The notes under the pieces: model-generated
What the model saw: only the letters and a program-made list of their open reading frames with translations
Database searches by the model: none
What the model was told of the DNA's origin: nothing
Shown here: piece by piece, positions 5,167 to 6,086 of the stretch
Numbering within the stretch: position 1 is the first letter of the stretch
How the letters are laid out: every line of letters begins with the position of its first letter
Assembly (NCBI GenBank): GCA_045105075.1
Contig: JBGCDD010000098.1
Coordinates: 1-6,086 of the forward strand
Length of the DNA: 6,086 nucleotides
Direction of reading: 5' to 3'
Origin: JBGCDD01 sp045105075
Lineage (GTDB): Bacteria > Pseudomonadota > Alphaproteobacteria > Rhodobacterales > Rhodobacteraceae
Translations under genes and position numbers: made by a program

Positions 5167-6086
5167 ATGGTGCAAAACTTTGATGAAATGCAGGACGGGT
5201 CAGGTGCGATGCGCCCGCCCTATGATGTGGTCGGCCGTTGGTTCACCGAACAGGACGCGGCGGCGATGCGGGCCAAACAACGCGAGGCCGAGGATCTGTT
5301 TCGCGTCACAGGCATCACGTTCAATGTCTACGGGCAATCGGAGGCCGAAGAACGGCTGATCCCGTTTGACATCGTACCCCGGGTGATATCGGCCAAGGAA
5401 TGGGCCCGCCTGTCGCGTGGCATTGAACAGCGGGTGCAGGCGATGAATGCGTTCCTGCATGATATCTATCACCGCCGCGAGATCATTCGCGCCGGTCGTG
5501 TGCCTGCCGAGATGATCGCCAACAACGAAGCGTTCCTGCCCGAAATGATCGGGTTCACACCGCCTGGCAACATCTACACCCACATCGTCGGCACCGATCT
5601 GGTGCGCACTGGCGAAAACGACTTTTACGTGCTGGAAGACAACGCGCGCACGCCCTCGGGGGTCAGCTATATGCTGGAAAACCGCGAGACGATGTTGCGC
5701 ATGTTCCCTGAGCTGTTCAGCAAGACCCGGGTGCGCCCGGTGTCGCACTATCCGCGCGATTTGCGCCGCTCACTGGCCGCCTGCGCGCCACCGGGCACCA
5801 CTGGCACGCCCACAGTGGCGATCCTGACGCCGGGAATCTTTAACTCGGCTTATTATGAACACGCGTTTCTGGCCGATCAGATGGGGGTCGAGCTGGTCGA
5901 GGGCAACGATCTGCGCATCATCGACGGGCGCGTGGCGATGCGAACCACGCGAGGGTACAAGCCGATTGATGTGCTGTATCGCCGGGTGGATGATGATTTC
6001 CTCGATCCGCTGACGTTCAACGCCGAAAGCGCTTTGGGCATTCCGGGCATTATGGATGTTTACCGCGCCGGTGGCATCACCATCGC
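5167..6086 (+). CDS. Circularly permuted type 2 ATP-grasp protein, N-terminal part (cut by window edge)
   Basis: The 306 visible residues begin MVQNFDEMQDG and run off the right edge; family members are usually about 470-480 residues long. Recognisable family blocks are RPPYDVVGRWF near the start, KQREAEDLFRVTGITFNVYG, IPFDIVPRVISAKEW, VQAMNAFLHDIYH and, most diagnostic, EDNARTPSGVSYMLENR (E157-R173), followed by a LTPGIFNSAYYEHAFLADQMGVELVEG block. The family (formerly DUF404/DUF407, CP_ATPgrasp) is predicted to join a carboxylate to an amine using ATP, perhaps in peptide synthesis or modification; no substrate is established to my knowledge. It is often followed by an alpha-E domain gene and a transglutaminase-like gene, which would lie beyond this window. 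The ATG at 5167 fits the family N-terminus, although no Shine-Dalgarno sequence precedes it. It is codirectional with the kinase. Confidence 0.92.
   Translation, partial: MVQNFDEMQDGSGAMRPPYDVVGRWFTEQDAAAMRAKQREAEDLFRVTGITFNVYGQSEAEERLIPFDIVPRVISAKEWARLSRGIEQRVQAMNAFLHDIYHRREIIRAGRVPAEMIANNEAFLPEMIGFTPPGNIYTHIVGTDLVRTGENDFYVLEDNARTPSGVSYMLENRETMLRMFPELFSKTRVRPVSHYPRDLRRSLAACAPPGTTGTPTVAILTPGIFNSAYYEHAFLADQMGVELVEGNDLRIIDGRVAMRTTRGYKPIDVLYRRVDDDFLDPLTFNAESALGIPGIMDVYRAGGITI

Noticed and set aside
5200..5748. Minus-strand frame of 182 codons opposite the ATP-grasp gene
   Set aside because: The plus strand holds several diagnostic blocks of the ATP-grasp family; the minus frame is a shadow.
1..6086. 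CRISPR array, insertion sequence, tRNA or rRNA
   Set aside because: No regularly spaced repeats, transposase motifs, terminal inverted repeats or cloverleaf-like sequences were seen on either strand.

Overview
The window looks like chromosomal DNA of an alphaproteobacterium, most likely Rhodobacterales (Roseobacter-type). The base composition is GC-rich with strong G/C at third codon positions. The PstS and PstC sequences resemble the alphaproteobacterial forms, and the circularly permuted ATP-grasp gene is common in such genomes. This assignment rests on recognition, not on a search.

Layout from left to right. Positions 1-2051 (minus strand) hold the first two genes of a high-affinity phosphate uptake operon: pstS (2051-1011, periplasmic phosphate-binding protein) and pstC (939 to the left edge, membrane permease, cut off by the window). 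Upstream of pstS, at 2134-2162, three 7-bp Pho half-sites lie in tandem at an exact 11-bp period. This is the signature of PhoB binding and implies induction under phosphate starvation. The 404-bp gap 2052-2455 holds the pstS control region plus a GC-rich stem-loop, an AT-rich patch with an imperfect palindrome, an 11-bp direct repeat and a 12-bp perfect palindrome. I see no gene in it.

Positions 2456-5083 carry a two-component pair arranged head to head: a NarL/FixJ-type response regulator on the minus strand (3085-2456) and a membrane sensor histidine kinase of the 7TMR-DISM class on the plus strand (about 3110-5083). Their start codons are only about 6-51 bp apart, depending on the kinase start, so each promoter probably lies inside the partner's coding sequence. 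The kinase has no clear Shine-Dalgarno sequence, and its start is the least certain point in the annotation.

From 5167 to the right edge runs the first two thirds or so of a circularly permuted type 2 ATP-grasp protein on the plus strand, codirectional with the kinase and 83 bp behind it.

How the genes work together: PstS captures phosphate and hands it to the PstC-containing channel. The kinase and regulator almost certainly signal to each other. Nothing in the sequence shows that they control pst or the ATP-grasp gene. I found no mobile element, CRISPR array, tRNA or rRNA. The best leads are regulatory: the triple Pho box, the compressed divergent kinase/regulator start region, and the unexplained structure in the 404-bp gap.
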